Below, one piece after another: positions 22,675 through 34,317 of a stretch of DNA of 64,000 nucleotides. The stretch is taken from positions 1 through 64,000 of the forward strand of contig JANBPU010000026.1 in NCBI GenBank assembly GCA_027575805.1, in the 5' to 3' direction. Made by a program: the position numbers and the translations under genes. Position 1 is the stretch's first letter. Every line of letters starts with the position of its first letter. Source of the DNA: Mycoemilia scoparia. Lineage: Eukaryota > Kickxellomycota > Kickxellomycetes > Kickxellales > Kickxellaceae. The notes beneath the pieces are model-generated. The model worked only from the letters and a program-made list of their open reading frames with translations. It was not told the DNA's origin and ran no database searches.

Positions 22675-24220
22675 TTACGTGCTGCCACGGATAATTTCTG
22701 GACTAACATGCTTGTGGATCCAAGGGTGTGCAAGGACCTTATCTAGAGGAAGGCGCTTGGTGCTATCATATTGCAGCAGCTACAAAAGATCAAGAAATGC
22801 TTAGCAAGAATCATCATTTTTGAAATAGTCAGCAAGTATTTGGTAAAAAGTAGCTCACCCTTGTTATTAAGTCTGCAGCCTCTGCGGATATATAGTTGGG
22901 AATATGAAGATCTACTTTGGCAATGCGCATGTATGTGGCTTTCTGACCTTCAAGGTCTTCGAATGGAGGTGTTCCAACCAAAAACTCATATGTAAGCACA
23001 CCAAGACTCCACAGATCTACAGTCTCGTTGTGGTCGCGAGACTCTACCATCTCTGGAGGTAGATAGTCCAAGGTACCGCATTGAGTTACACGACGATTGT
23101 TTGGTGAGTGGACAGACCATCCGAAATCAGCGATTTTCAGACGGCCTTCGGCGTCTAGCAATAGGTTCTCGGGCTTAATGTCGCGATGGATTACATGCTT
23201 CGAATGAAGATATTTCAGAGCATGTGCCATCTGTGCTATATACTATAATTCATAGTCAGGTCAATATTTATTGTTATTATATGTATAGCTTGGATACAAA
23301 ATGAATAAATACTATCCTAGTGTGTTTACTTACGTTTGCGGCCTCGGGCTCAGTGAAATATCCCTTCTTTTGCAAGAGCTTGTACATCTCGCCCTGAGCA
23401 GCATACTCAAGGATCAGGTAGATACGCTTCTCGTCGTGGAAGTAGCCATAGAGCCGAAGTATGTTTGGATGGCTATATAATGGAATATAGATCAATTCAT
23501 TAGAAATTAGAGCACAAAATAAGAGCATTGGGACCATGAGCCTGAAACAAAAGCAATAATTTAATATAAAAACGCAGGGCATACCGTAGATGGGTCTGTA
23601 TTTCAACTTCTCTTCTCAACTGCCGCTCAACCTTATTTTCTTTAAGCTCGTCTTTGAACATGACCTTCAATCCACAGATGAAGCCAGACTGTCTCTCTCT
23701 TGCCAAATAAACATGACCAAATTTTCCTTTACCCAGTGCCTTTCCTATATCAAAGTCAGAAAACTTCCATGTATGCTCTGATCTCTCCGACCTGCTCTTT
23801 GTCCGGCCTAGCTCTTTGGATTTTTGAGTGGGTTTTCTCTCAGGCTTTTCATGCCGGGCTTTATTATGTGAGGCGTGCTGGGTTGAACTCGTGTTTTCTT
23901 TTTCTTTATCTGACGAGTTTGTGGGCTTCGTATTTTGTATGCGGACTTTGTTCATAGCAGTGGCCAAGGCATCAACCGAGGGCGCCTGCTGTTGTTCCTT
24001 TTGTTGACTCTTTAAACCAGTCCTCAATTCGGCCTCTGCATGCCTGGAAGCAGCAGAAAAAACCTATAGCGATTTAGAGGCATGAATGTCAGAAATGGTC
24101 TGGATAAACAAACATTATAAAAACAATGGAAATTCTGGTGGCTCTTACATTTGTATATTTTTGGCCAGGCACGGTAGAGCCAGGCATTATCTTTGACTTT
24201 GATGCTGAAGAAACTTGCAT
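22675..24220 (-). CDS. Aurora kinase
   Basis: Aurora kinases (Ipl1/Ark1 in yeasts) control chromosome attachment and cytokinesis within the chromosomal passenger complex. Four exons carry the domain: 23585 to about 24040, 23334-23472, 22859-23242 and 22675-22779. A short first exon (24149-24220) probably supplies the ATG; its exact join is uncertain because several AG acceptors lie between 24030 and 24060. The N-terminus is basic and disordered. The kinase shows [50 protein letters not shown] and an activation segment with [16 protein letters not shown], which is Aurora-specific. The C-terminus has AHPWIHKHV. There is a single Aurora, as in yeasts. Confidence 0.92.
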
Positions 24221-25049
24221 CTGAATTATAATTTCGAATGTATGTTATAAAGCACAAAATGTGAAAAAGATATAGACAGAAACAAAGTTGAGCTCAAAAG
24301 CTTGAACTATGGTTCTGTGTCTTCTTGTTGATGGTAAATTATGATGCCCACTCTGCTGCTAGAGAAAAAAAAAACAAACTGACTCTATTCACACTGATGA
24401 CAAAGATGGGAGTTGATTGGCCATAAAAGAAATAAAGACGCAACAAAGCTAGGTTCAGCTCATCAGGTTCAAGATCTTTACTATTGATGAATTGTTTATT
24501 GATATTGTTTATTTTGATAGACGAAAGTCTGACGCTTAAAGATAGACACTACCTCGCTCTACACAAACAAATTTACTCGGTTTCATCATGCATATTGGTT
24601 AGCCTGCAATATCATTGATAAATGCTTTGGCCTGCACACACTATACGTTTAGCCCTTCAAAAATAACCTTCCATATGCTGAAATTTCCCTAAAAACTGCA
24701 ACCCCAGAGAATGAATCGCAACTGGCATGCATCATCTTAACTTGCAGTATATATGTTTGCCACAGAGAAGTAAGAAAGAGAGCGTCTCCCCCCCCACCAT
24801 GTCTGGCCAGAAAATAAAACAGTAGCCACTACTTGACTGTTGAGAATGACAGACTTTCTTTCTTGGCTTGGGTTAGTTAATAACGCTGAGTATAAACTTC
24901 AAATGGCCAGCACAGGTAGCAGTCCTGCCCAATCCACCCATAACCAGAGCATCAAACTATAAAATTACATCGGTTACATTTCTCGCCCTTTTGGCGTCAA
25001 AGGACAAATCAAGAGGAGTATATACTGACAGGGTCAATGATATATAAGC
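24221..25049. other. intergenic, divergent promoters, with a transposon end
   Basis: About 0.8 kb between the Aurora and Mgs1 starts. It has an A-run at 24364-24375 and an orphan copy of the MITE terminal sequence (TTTAGCCCTTCAAAAATAAC at about 24649-24668). No gene recognised. Confidence 0.5.
24646..24678. mobile_element. solo terminal fragment of the MITE family
   Basis: The sequence TTTAGCCCTTCAAAAATAAC followed by CTTCCATATG matches the right end of the MITE copies at 27338-27459 and 58569-58691. No partner inverted end was found nearby, so it is a relic. Confidence 0.55.
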
Positions 25050-27713
25050 ATGTCGAGCAACTCCAACATTGGTGAGTCTGAAGAACCAAATTACTAACAC
25101 AGTTACATATGAGAATCTGGATTTGGTGGTGGTGGTGGTAGTAGCAGCAGCATCAGCAGCCATAAGTATATATATTTTGATACTTATCCCCTTGCTATAG
25201 TAACTTGTCCTATCTGCAACAAAATGGTCCCTTCGTGGTACATCAATGGCCATCTAGACCGCGATTGCGGAAAGGCTGACACTCCAAAAACACCAAAAAG
25301 GCCACGAGATCACGAAGAGGCAAGTGTTTTGACATCAAAAACTAACTATCTGTGTTAGAGTATATACATGATTCTAGCTGAATCCAATGATAGACAGTGT
25401 TAAAATGTGTTATGGTTGTTTAACACCCAACTAGGCTACTCCAAAAAAAGCAAGGCACACAAAAAGCAACGGTATGAAGGACAAGGAATCAGAAAACATC
25501 TATTCACCAACACGAACTGTAGCCAGCTCACAAAACCAGGAAAAGATATCGCAAGACCAGGCCTTGGACATCCCATCATCGCCACTGGTATATTCGCAGA
25601 AACCACAGATAGAAGCACAACCAAACAAAAAAACAAAGAGCAGATTTAGACCCTTGGCAGACAGGATGCGTCCACGAACACTGGATGAATTCCATGGGCA
25701 AGAAAAGCTTCTGGGACCCAACGGCATTTTACGAGTACTGATACAGCACGACCGCATCCCGTCAGTAATCTACATCACTGCTAACTGCACGATCAAAAGT
25801 TAACTCCAACAGCAAATTTATCTATCAATGGCTGTGATATAGATCAATGATCTTTTGGGGCCCACCGGGCACAGGAAAAACGACCTTGGCTAGGGCAAGT
25901 ATTTCTGTATGTCAGACCTGCTGGCGTGGCCATTCCTGGCGAACTCAACAGCAAATGATGATTGTGTGTACTTGTAGATAATTGCCAATACGACCAATGC
26001 GTATTTTAAGGAGATGAGTGCGGTTGTCCAGTCTTCTCAGGATGTAAAGTAAGCTTCTAGTTTCTCCACATAGACCCCATACTGTGATACGCAGATCCTG
26101 CCGAAATGCAGGGCAGCGATGGGCTGTATCACTTCATGTTTGTCATGTTATTATCGTTCCACTGGTGCAGGAAATTTATCGACGAAGCATTCAATATAAC
26201 AGCGCTGACCAAAAAGAGGGTTGTGCTGTTCATCGACGAAATGTAAGCAGGCGGCATCTTTGCCACAGAACACACTATATTTCTTGCTGGTGTTGCTGCG
26301 CTTGAAGCCCAACCTCCGACGCTGATCCAAGCAATATTCTGCTTTTAGCCATCGGTTTAACAAGCTTCAGCAGGATACGTTCCTCCCCTATGTTGAAAGG
26401 GGCCAGATAATCCTTATTGGCGCAACCACGGAAAATCCGTCGTTCAAGCTCAACGGGGCGCTTCTCAGTCGGTGTCGCACTTTTGTGCTCGACAAGCTCG
26501 AGGACGAGGTCATTTCCAAGATAGCGAAAGAAGCAATTGCGATAAAGCGCAAGGATGCTGGCCACGGCGACCCTGAGGGGGGCGACGAGGCCGACAGAGC
26601 AATTGCTGGCTGCGTTGCAAGGCTGTGTGATGGCGATGCGCGAGTAGCTATCAACATTGTGGATATAGCCTATGATGCCAGCAGTGGCGGGGTAGTTACA
26701 GAAGACGATCTAAACCAGGCGCTTCAAAGATCGCATGTTTTGTATGGGCAAGAGGAGCACTACGACTTGATATCAGCGCTGCACAAGAGCGTCCGTGGAA
26801 GGTAAGCCATGGGCTATGCCTGCTATTAGGCACATGCCGCTTTATGGTGCCATCCAAGGCGTCGTTTTAAACTGAATGCGTACTGCTTTGTTGATAGCGA
26901 TGATAATGCGGCGCTTTACTGGCTAGGCCGAATGCTCACCGGCGGAGACGATCCACTCTACATTGCGCGAAGGCTTGTCCGGATGGCATCAGAGGATATT
27001 GGCTTGGCAGACAACAGTGCTCTTCCACTGGTAAGTTGTATATGTGCATTTCCAGCATGTGCTAGCAGCCTGTGCGTGATCTACCTTATCAGATGGCAGG
27101 CTCATTCTGACGGTGCACAATATAGGCGGTTGCGGCCTTCCAGGCCTGCCAGCAGATAGGAATGCCCGAGTGCGACACGATACTCGCACACTGTGTGACT
27201 TACTTGGCACGAGCCCCAAAAAGCGTAGAGTCGTACAAGGCCTACAACCGCGTGAAGGCGGTTCTGCAACAACAGCGACCCTGGCCAGTACCTCTCCATC
27301 TTCGCAATGCGCCCACAAAGCTCATGAAGGTAGGCACATATGGGTAGGGGTTATTGAAGGGCTAAATTAATACTATCAATGAAAATATATGGAGACCAGT
27401 ATGCAAGTTGAAACAGGCCTACTAGTAAAGCTTAGCCCCTCAAAAACAATCACTCATATACACACACTATACTATACTATACGAAATAACTGTGCCAATG
27501 ACAATGCTATTCCATAGAATCTCGGCTATGGCAAGGATTACAAGTACAATCCAGGTAATTCAAGAACTACAGCTGAATCCTTCAGCCATACAAATCCGCT
27601 TGACGAATAACCTGTATATATATGCTTTGCTTTTCTTTTTTGTAGACTACGATGAGCCGGTCGATCAAGACTACCTTCCCGAAGAGGCAAAGGACATAAG
27701 ATTTTTTGACTAG
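25050..27713 (+). CDS. MGS1: Mgs1/WRNIP1 AAA+ ATPase with UBZ finger
   Basis: It is a clamp-loader-related ATPase that binds ubiquitinated PCNA and maintains genome stability at stalled forks. Eleven exons join in phase to 518 residues: 25050-25071, 25201-25319, 25435-25760, 25843-25894, 25978-26048, 26171-26242, 26349-26801, 26898-27030, 27126-27329, 27518-27554, 27646-27713. The N-terminal ubiquitin-binding zinc finger is [21 protein letters not shown]. Then follow [20 protein letters not shown], Walker [10 protein letters not shown], Walker B FIDEIHRFNK, sensor GATTENPSF and arginine-finger region SRCRTFVL. Domain order is as in human WRNIP1 but shorter overall. Two introns have GC donors, at 25895 (forced by frame) and 25320 (likely). 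Intron 9 carries a MITE. Confidence 0.94.
27338..27459. mobile_element. MITE, type B copy, inside an Mgs1 intron
   Basis: This is an element of about 120 bp with inverted ends (CATATGGGTAGGGGTTATTGAAGGGCTAA and the complement of TTAGCCCCTCAAAAACAATCACTCATATA). Its interior matches the copy at 58569-58691 (ACTATCAATGAAAATATATGG; AGTATGCAAGTTGAAAC; GGCCTACTAGTAAA). It lies wholly in intron 9 (27330-27517), so splicing would remove it. Confidence 0.8.
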
Positions 27714-29252
27714 CTATTTCTTCCAAATCTTCATAAGCTTTTTGTGATTCAAACAATATGACACATTCCCAAAACCCCTGTTATTTTCCGTAAATTGTCA
27801 GTATCCCCTTTGAAGGTGTACCATAATCATACCCTGGATAGCGGCCAATAGTCTGTCGGACTACCGCCGAACTATATGGGTTATGGGTCAACTTTCAGGG
27901 AATGTATGAGGGCGCCAATCCGTTTCCATTAGATAGAGAACTTGCCAACTGACGGCCTCATGCACAATACGATCATGTCTATATTGGCCTTATCAGGAAT
28001 GAAAGTTGTTCCTGGGAATACAGCTGTGGTCCGCAGAGCAGAGAGCAGTGCTGGCCGCCAGTAGTCTTTTATCTACCCCGAGGCGAGCTTTGTCGATTTT
28101 GCCAACTCAGGCCGCCATCATTCCAGAAAGCTAGCTATGTATGGCCGGGGTTTCAGGGATCACAGCTTTGGGCCACACAATACTCCGAAATGACGTTATG
28201 CATTCTTTGTTTGTGCCCATTCTCTTGGGGATTTGTGCAAAGCAGTGGCTCTCCCGCGCAAACTCTCGACTTTGTCTCCTGGTCCCATGATGGTGATAAT
28301 ATGCCCGCACGCGCAACCAAGGACAGAAAACCCTATCTAGTATCGGGCGCTTAGCTTGGTGCACGCTTGTAAAATTGTGCGAGCCCTTCTATTATTAGCC
28401 ACAAGCCCTTGACTGCTGATTGTGGTGTTTTCCGGGCATGCATGGAGCAGTGGCCCTTTGTGAGTCTCAAGATCGTCGCTGATGCCAAGACATCAGGCAA
28501 GCGCGGGTGCATCATTACAGTAGAGTTGTTTTGGGATATCATCATCAGCAATCCTGAGGGCCAAGTAGGCGGTGGACTAGAGTGGGTGACAGAGGATGGG
28601 GTAAAAGAGTAAAAGTCATGTATGAGCACAGCTTCACTGTAAATTTGCCTAGGTTTGATTGGGTGTAGACTGTGTTTAGCTTTTCATTGGAATGTATGTA
28701 TGTGAGTGCGCCTAGAGAGAGAGCAGAGAGCACAGCTATACAAGCACAAGCCAAGCATTATAGGCTTGGTTTCACCCAATGGACCAGCAGTCCACAACCC
28801 ACACGGGCAATGGCCGGATTTCTCAATAATCGCATTCCAAGCACTGTGGACATGTGGGGTTGGCATGCCAGGTGGGCCAATATCATTTGTTTAGACAAGG
28901 CACTTGGAGTCCGCCTTGGAGCCAGATGCTGTGCTTTTGCCTGGTGGCTGGTATACCACATAACACCACAGTGTGTGGTTTCTTGTGTTGTGCGCACACA
29001 TCCGTATCCTCACTCTTGCTCAAAAGAGATCTGCCGCCAGCTTGGCTCAGCCGCTACTACCAATACTACGAAAACTGGGATCACTGTTTTGTTTGTTGGC
29101 AATACTGTATAAAAGCACATGGAGACCCATATCCGCCATTCTTCTCTGACATTATCTCCTCTACTTATATTTTCTCTCCCGCTCTATTTTTATAGTCCGG
29201 CTTATTGCTAATACATACATACACACAAGCTTTGCTAGCACAACATACAACC
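27714..29252. other. long intergenic region upstream of the GDP-mannose gene
   Basis: About 1.5 kb. It contains repeat C near its start. From 29080 on it becomes pyrimidine-rich (TTCTCTGACATTATCTCCTC), typical of promoters of highly expressed fungal genes. Short frames occur on both strands without recognisable features. Confidence 0.5.
27808..27960. repeat. interspersed repeat C, copy 1
   Basis: It aligns with 58425-58568: both begin with a CCTTTGAAGGTG block and share CCCTGGATA, CAGGGAAT(G/A)TATGAGGG and GAGAACTTGCCA in the same order and spacing. About 150 bp. Confidence 0.65.
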
Positions 29253-30508
29253 ATGAAGGCTTTAATTCTCGTAGGTGGTAAGTAGCGCCGACTTGCTCAT
29301 CTCTACCAGCAGCAGCGGCATTCTTTTGGGATTTGAATTCCTAAAGAAACACCCATCTCATATGCCTGGCCCATATATCCCTTTACTGGCACTAATATAC
29401 GCTCCCTTTCTCTTTATATGTACGGTTCGCCTATTATGTAGGTTTTGGCACACGCCTCCGCCCCCTTACACTAACCGTCCCCAAACCTCTAGTCGAGTTT
29501 GCCAATAAGCCCATGATCCTGCACCAGATAGAGGCCCTTGTGAAGGCCGGAGTCAAGGATATTGTCCTTGCTGTCAACTACAAGCCCGAGGTCATGGTTG
29601 CAGTGCTCAAAAAGTACGAAGAAAAGTTTGGAATCACGATTACTTTCTCGGTCGAAGAAGAGCCTCTTGGAACCGCCGGTCCACTTGCCCTGGCTCGTGA
29701 CATTCTTGGCAAGGACGACACTCCATTTTTCGTTCTTAACGCTGATGTGACATGTGACTATCCATTTGAAGCAATGCGCGACTTCCATAATAGCCACGGA
29801 AATGAAGGCACCATCCTTGCCACCAAGGTTGAGGAGCCCTCAAAGTACGGCGTCATTGTCACAAAGCCAAACTCGACCAAGATTGATCGCTTCGTCGAGA
29901 AGCCTGTTGAGTTTGTCGGAAACCGCATCAATGCTGGTATATACATATTCAAGCCAACCATCCTCAACCGCATCAACCTCGAGCCAACATCTATCGAAAA
30001 GCAGATCTTCCCCGCCATGGCTGGCGACGAGCAGCTGCACACATTTGACCTTGAGGGATTCTGGATGGATGTTGGCCAGCCAAAGGACTTCCTGACAGGG
30101 ACATGTCTGTATCTTTCATCGGTCGCAAAGAAGACCCCACACCTGCTTGCATCTCCCAGCGAGCCATTTGTCCATGGAGGTAATGTGCTGATCCACCCCA
30201 CAGCCAAGATCGGCGACGGCTGCCGCATCGGTCCCAACGTGACCATCGGCCCCAATGTCGTTATCGGCAAGGGTGCCAGGCTGCAGCGCTGTGTCATCAT
30301 GGAGGACGCCCAGATCAAAGAATATGCATTGGTCAAAAACACAATTGTTGGCTGGCACTGTACAGTTGGTCGCTGGACCCGCTTGGATGGCGTGTCCGTT
30401 CTTGGCGACGACGTTCATGTGGCAGATGAGGTTTATGTATATGGTGCCCTGGTCCTTCCACACAAGTCCATCAGCGCCAATGTCACTGACCCAAAAATCG
30501 TCATGTAA
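29253..30508 (+). CDS. MPG1: mannose-1-phosphate guanylyltransferase (GDP-mannose pyrophosphorylase)
   Basis: It makes GDP-mannose from GTP and mannose-1-phosphate for N- and O-mannosylation, GPI anchors and wall mannan. Two exons: 29253-29277 encodes only MKALILVG plus one base, and 29442-30508 encodes the rest, 363 residues, the usual length. The splice rebuilds the signature [11 protein letters not shown]. Further motifs are [34 protein letters not shown] and the C-terminal left-handed beta-helix (hexapeptide repeats [17 protein letters not shown]). It ends in [11 protein letters not shown], matching the family's conserved C-terminus. The first exon of only eight codons is easy to miss in automatic annotation. 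Confidence 0.95.
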
Positions 30509-30828
30509 TAGCTTCACTTTCATTTTACTTTAAACTTTATATTATACTAATATTATGTGCTATTAACGCTATATACCATGCATGATGGTGTTGCTTTAAT
30601 GTCCTTCTGGCCATTTCTTTTTATTGAGTTTGGCCGATGTGTAAGGATCCATCGGTAGTAGTGACATGTCTATTTACATAACTAATCTATAAATGCTCGC
30701 TCCAAGAAGGCCTACAAAATGTTCAAATGTAGACCTTTTTGTCAGCTATACTATTTTGTGATCTTGCCAAAGGGGGTTCTGCTATATATTATCACGCTTT
30801 CATTTAATATGATATTCCCAGGGTCGAG

Positions 30829-31104
30829 TCATTGCTTACCTGCAGAAAATACTAGTAGTCCAGCTCTTCTTCCAGCATAGTTGGCCTTGCTTAGCTGGGA
30901 TCTCTGGTATAGTGTATATCCGGCAAGACCGCCAAAGGCTGCCGCACCAACAAGCCTGCAGCCAAGACAGTCCTCGTAGGTCGAGTTGTCATCATTAAAT
31001 TTCTTGGCGTGGCTGTTACTGCTGCTACTGGTATCGCCACTATCGTTGCTTTGAGTCGCCATATTCTTTTTTCGGAGAGCATTGAGCTTAGAAGATGATG
31101 CCAT
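30829..31104 (-). CDS. DMAC1/DUF4536-like small membrane protein
   Basis: A protein of about 91 residues with a disordered Ser/Asn-rich N-terminus, then STYEDCLGCRLVGAAAFGGL and a hydrophobic segment. The DCLGCR pair just before a short membrane helix is the feature of the DMAC1/TMEM261 (DUF4536) family, linked in animals to assembly of respiratory complex I and located in the mitochondrial inner membrane. A second Met at residue 15 is an alternative start. A strong donor (GTAAGC at about 30835-30840) precedes the stop. Splicing to an acceptor near 30768 would replace the last residues with EPPLARSQNSIADKKVYI ending at 30723, so the C-terminus is uncertain. Confidence 0.65.
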   Translation of the reverse strand: MASSSKLNALRKKNMATQSNDSGDTSSSSNSHAKKFNDDNSTYEDCLGCRLVGAAAFGGLAGYTLYQRSQLSKANYAGRRAGLLVFSAGKQ

Positions 31105-31450
31105 CTTTAGTTTAAATAGGATCAGAGATTATTTGGGATATTTATGGGCTAACTAATTCTCTTTGATTAAGCAGTAGCGGCCTGTAAAATTATGCATATC
31201 TTCATGCCAGCTTTGATGAGAGTGGGCCACACTGATGGTTTGGCTTTGAGATAAGTTTATTTTACTTGAGCTGGTGACCAACACCCAACTCCAACATTAT
31301 GGCTTGGCTGATTATTGGGGGTGGGGCAATTGCCTTTTGTTTATAACCGTGAGCTTGTAATTGTCAACAGCAATTAGATTTTATATTTACTCTTTGTGCT
31401 ATGTTTATTTTGCATGCGTGTGAGAGAAAGCAATATTTTGACTGCTCTTT
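31105..31450. other. intergenic, divergent promoters
   Basis: About 350 bp of AT-rich sequence between two divergent starts. Nothing else recognised. Confidence 0.5.
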
Positions 31451-32835
31451 ATGCTCACAAGATTTTCTTCCACCTATTTAAATAAAGCCTATTCTTATTT
31501 GATACATAGACGCTACGGCTTTGCGCACACAGTCTTACAGCATAAAAGGGCGATTTTATCAGCACATACTGCAAGGCTATTCCATATACAACAGAGCTTA
31601 GGCATGCCTGCTACAAAGAGAAAGGCAGAGGGCCAGTCCTCCCAAGAAAGCACTGCGGCGAAGGTCAAGAAGACCAATGCTGTCAAAGACATAAGCATAC
31701 CCACAAACACGACCATGCCAGACACTTTCGACTTTATTGAAGAGGCCCCAGAGGGGTGCGCAAAGGTCGTGACCTGGAATGTCAACTCTCTCCCCGCCTC
31801 ATGCAAAAAGGGGTTCAAGTCCTATCTCAAAGCTGAAGATCCAGATATCATTTGTCTCCAAGAAACAAAAGTGAACGAGCCGATGGTGTTTTTGATAGAT
31901 AAAAAATGGTATCCACACCAGTATTGGCATTGTTGCAAATCGGGAAAGAAGGGATACGGTAAGATATTTGATTCTTAGAAATGTTCTTAGAGTCATGGTT
32001 ATACATTCAGTTTTTGATAACCAAGGCTGTGTTTTTTTTGTTTCCTTGTGATCTTACTATTATAATAGCTGGAACTGCGGTGTTTTCAAAGTTCAAGCCA
32101 CTATCGGTTTCTTATGGCCTAGGAAACACTGATCTTGACAACGAGGGAAGAACCATAACACTTGAGTTTGAAGGGGTTTACCTTGTTGCTTGCTATGTCC
32201 CCAATGCCGGAGACAAGCTTGTAAGGCTTGACCGTCGACAGAAGTGGGATGTTGCCATGAACAAATATCTTGGCGAGCTCGAGTCCAAAAAGCCAGTGAT
32301 CTATGCTGGCGATCTTAATGTGGCCCACAACGAAATAGATCTTGCCCGTCCAGATACCAACCACAAGTAAGGATTCCACGCAATACTTGTATTTATCACT
32401 TCTCTATGCCATGTTCCAATACTGATATACTATTTTTATTAATGTAGATCAGCAGGGTTTACTGATGAGGAGCGCGAAGGGTTTACTACCATCCTTAAAG
32501 GTATTGAAGCCCCACGGATCGACGTGTTCAGGGACGAATTCCCAGATTCACGCGAACCAGGATACACGTACTTTGGGTATCGGTTTGGTGCGCGCAGCAA
32601 GGGTCTTGGCTGGCGACTTGATTATTTTGTCTCTTCGGAGTCCTTGCGATCCAGCATCAAGGGATGTGTTGTTAGAAACCAGTGCTATGGCGCTAGCGAC
32701 CATATCCCCCTTATGGTATATTTAAAGAAGCATGGGACTCTTTTTCCCAAGGCTGAAAAAAAGGAGCCAGAAAATGGAAAGGATGATGATGATGATGATG
32801 ATGGCGGCGACGATCCAAAAGAAGCAGATAATTGA
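31451..32835 (+). CDS. AP endonuclease, exonuclease III / APE1 type
   Basis: It cleaves DNA at abasic sites in base-excision repair. Three exons (31451-31958, 32069-32366, 32448-32835) give 397 residues from the first ATG. Catalytic-core motifs: VVTWNVNSL, IICLQETKV, AGDLNVAHNEID, GWRLDYF and the active-site GASDHIPL. The first 51 residues, before MPATKRKAEGQ, are rich in Arg, His, Tyr and Ser with almost no acidic residues, like a mitochondrial presequence. The segment after the second Met is Lys-rich, like a nuclear signal. Both starts may be used. The C-terminus ends in an Asp-rich tail after the catalytic domain. Confidence 0.93.
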
Positions 32836-33194
32836 TGATGTTTTGTTACTTTGCTTCATACGAGTCCACTACGAAGTTCATAAATTCCACATTTCCCATT
32901 CAAAATACATGTTGTAGTAGAAAGCTATGAGGATATCTATTTATTATGTCTTTTGGATATTTTTGTGATATATGTATACGTGGCCAGCCAACTGGCGTTC
33001 TTGACCAAGACCTATATTGGGCCAATTTCTGTTTAAATGAAAGAAAACCTTGATGCTTTTTTACAACAAAGCCAGTCAGTACCCATAATCACATAATGTC
33101 TGCAAATCCTTGGTTTGGCTGGGTATTTGGGAAGAGACTGTTTGGGCAAGAATGCTCTTATTCTTGTAAAACATAGATTATCTACTATTCAAAT
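32836..33194. other. intergenic, nothing recognised
   Basis: AT-rich flank between the AP endonuclease stop and the next gene start on the same strand. No repeat or gene seen. Confidence 0.5.
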
Positions 33195-34110
33195 ATGGAT
33201 GGCACATCAGGGTTATTCAGAAACGTCAGCATGACAAACCTCTTGCTAGTCCATGCAGTGAGTACACTAACATTCAGATATAGACAATTTCTCACAATGT
33301 TCGAAGCATCGATTAAATTGGCCTGTGGTTGAATTTGCTTGTAGGGAATTGCTCTAGTAGCAGCTGCTGGTAACAGCCCATCATACGACCTTCCCATATA
33401 TTTGTTTGGAATTTTGATTTGGAAGGAGCAGAGTCCAGATATTGCGAAAATGCAGCAGGTAATGCGACTTTGTAGTAGTGCTACATGCCTTTGGTAAACT
33501 ATTTAAGATTAGAATGTGTGATAATCCACCATGCCCCCTGTGTGTTGCGTGTATTGTTATTTGTATAAATATGTAGTTTCTTGTGTTGTTTGCGAGCACA
33601 GTTTTGATTGATATTATATGGAGCATCGTCCAGGACTCCCTTGGCATTTCTTACATGTAAGCTTGTGATCAAACATCGATCAATTCCAACATCGACTATA
33701 CACACTCCAAACCAACATCATATTAAACCTTTTATTTAATATATAAAATAGATTTACGCTAATTAACATGTGCTTGAAGGTATGTGGGAGATAAATGGTG
33801 CACTATCTAAAATTGGCACACAGTGTTATATTTGAACTTTGTGATATATTGGCTTTTCCTGCTTCTATGTTATTCTTAGCCCTTGACCGTGATACTTGGC
33901 ATTCAATTCCTTCAAAACAACGGAGCGACTCTACCGACTTTTGTTTTGCGTGAGTATACAACAGCTGATATTAGCCAATCTTTTCTCTCTCTCTCTCTCT
34001 TCTTTTGGATATTGCATGCTGATTCTCAATTGTTTTCATTAGGCGGAGATTATGAGAGGATGGATGGTTCATCAGAGTCAGGAATGCCCGGAAACTTCAA
34101 CCAGTCTTAA
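33195..34110 (+). CDS. AGTRAP-like four-helix membrane protein
   Basis: Six short exons (33195-33257, 33345-33458, 33577-33656, 33752-33779, 33880-33949, 34043-34110) join in phase to 140 residues. The order of features follows animal AGTRAP (angiotensin II receptor-associated protein): NLLLVHAGIALVAA, a second helix with YLFGILIWKEQSPD, a third FLVLFASTVLIDIIWSIVQD, then TLINMCLKPLTVILGIQFL and a hydrophilic tail. AGTRAP has no proven role in fungi, so function is open; membrane traffic is a guess. No single exon is longer than 114 nt, so it is hard to find without splicing. A CT microsatellite lies in the last intron. Confidence 0.6.
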
Positions 34111-34317
34111 TTTCCTTTTGAAGCCATTAGAAAAACCACCATCTTCAATAATTATAGAATATATATGTGCTTACTAATAAATTTTGACTTTCTGAGCACA
34201 TACATGGTAATGTGCCAGAAAAGCTACTATAACAGAAAAGACAGCTTTTCTTCGTGCAATGATGTTATTAAATACCGAATATGTACGTTTGATCTCTCTG
34301 TAATAAAAGCAGTGTAT

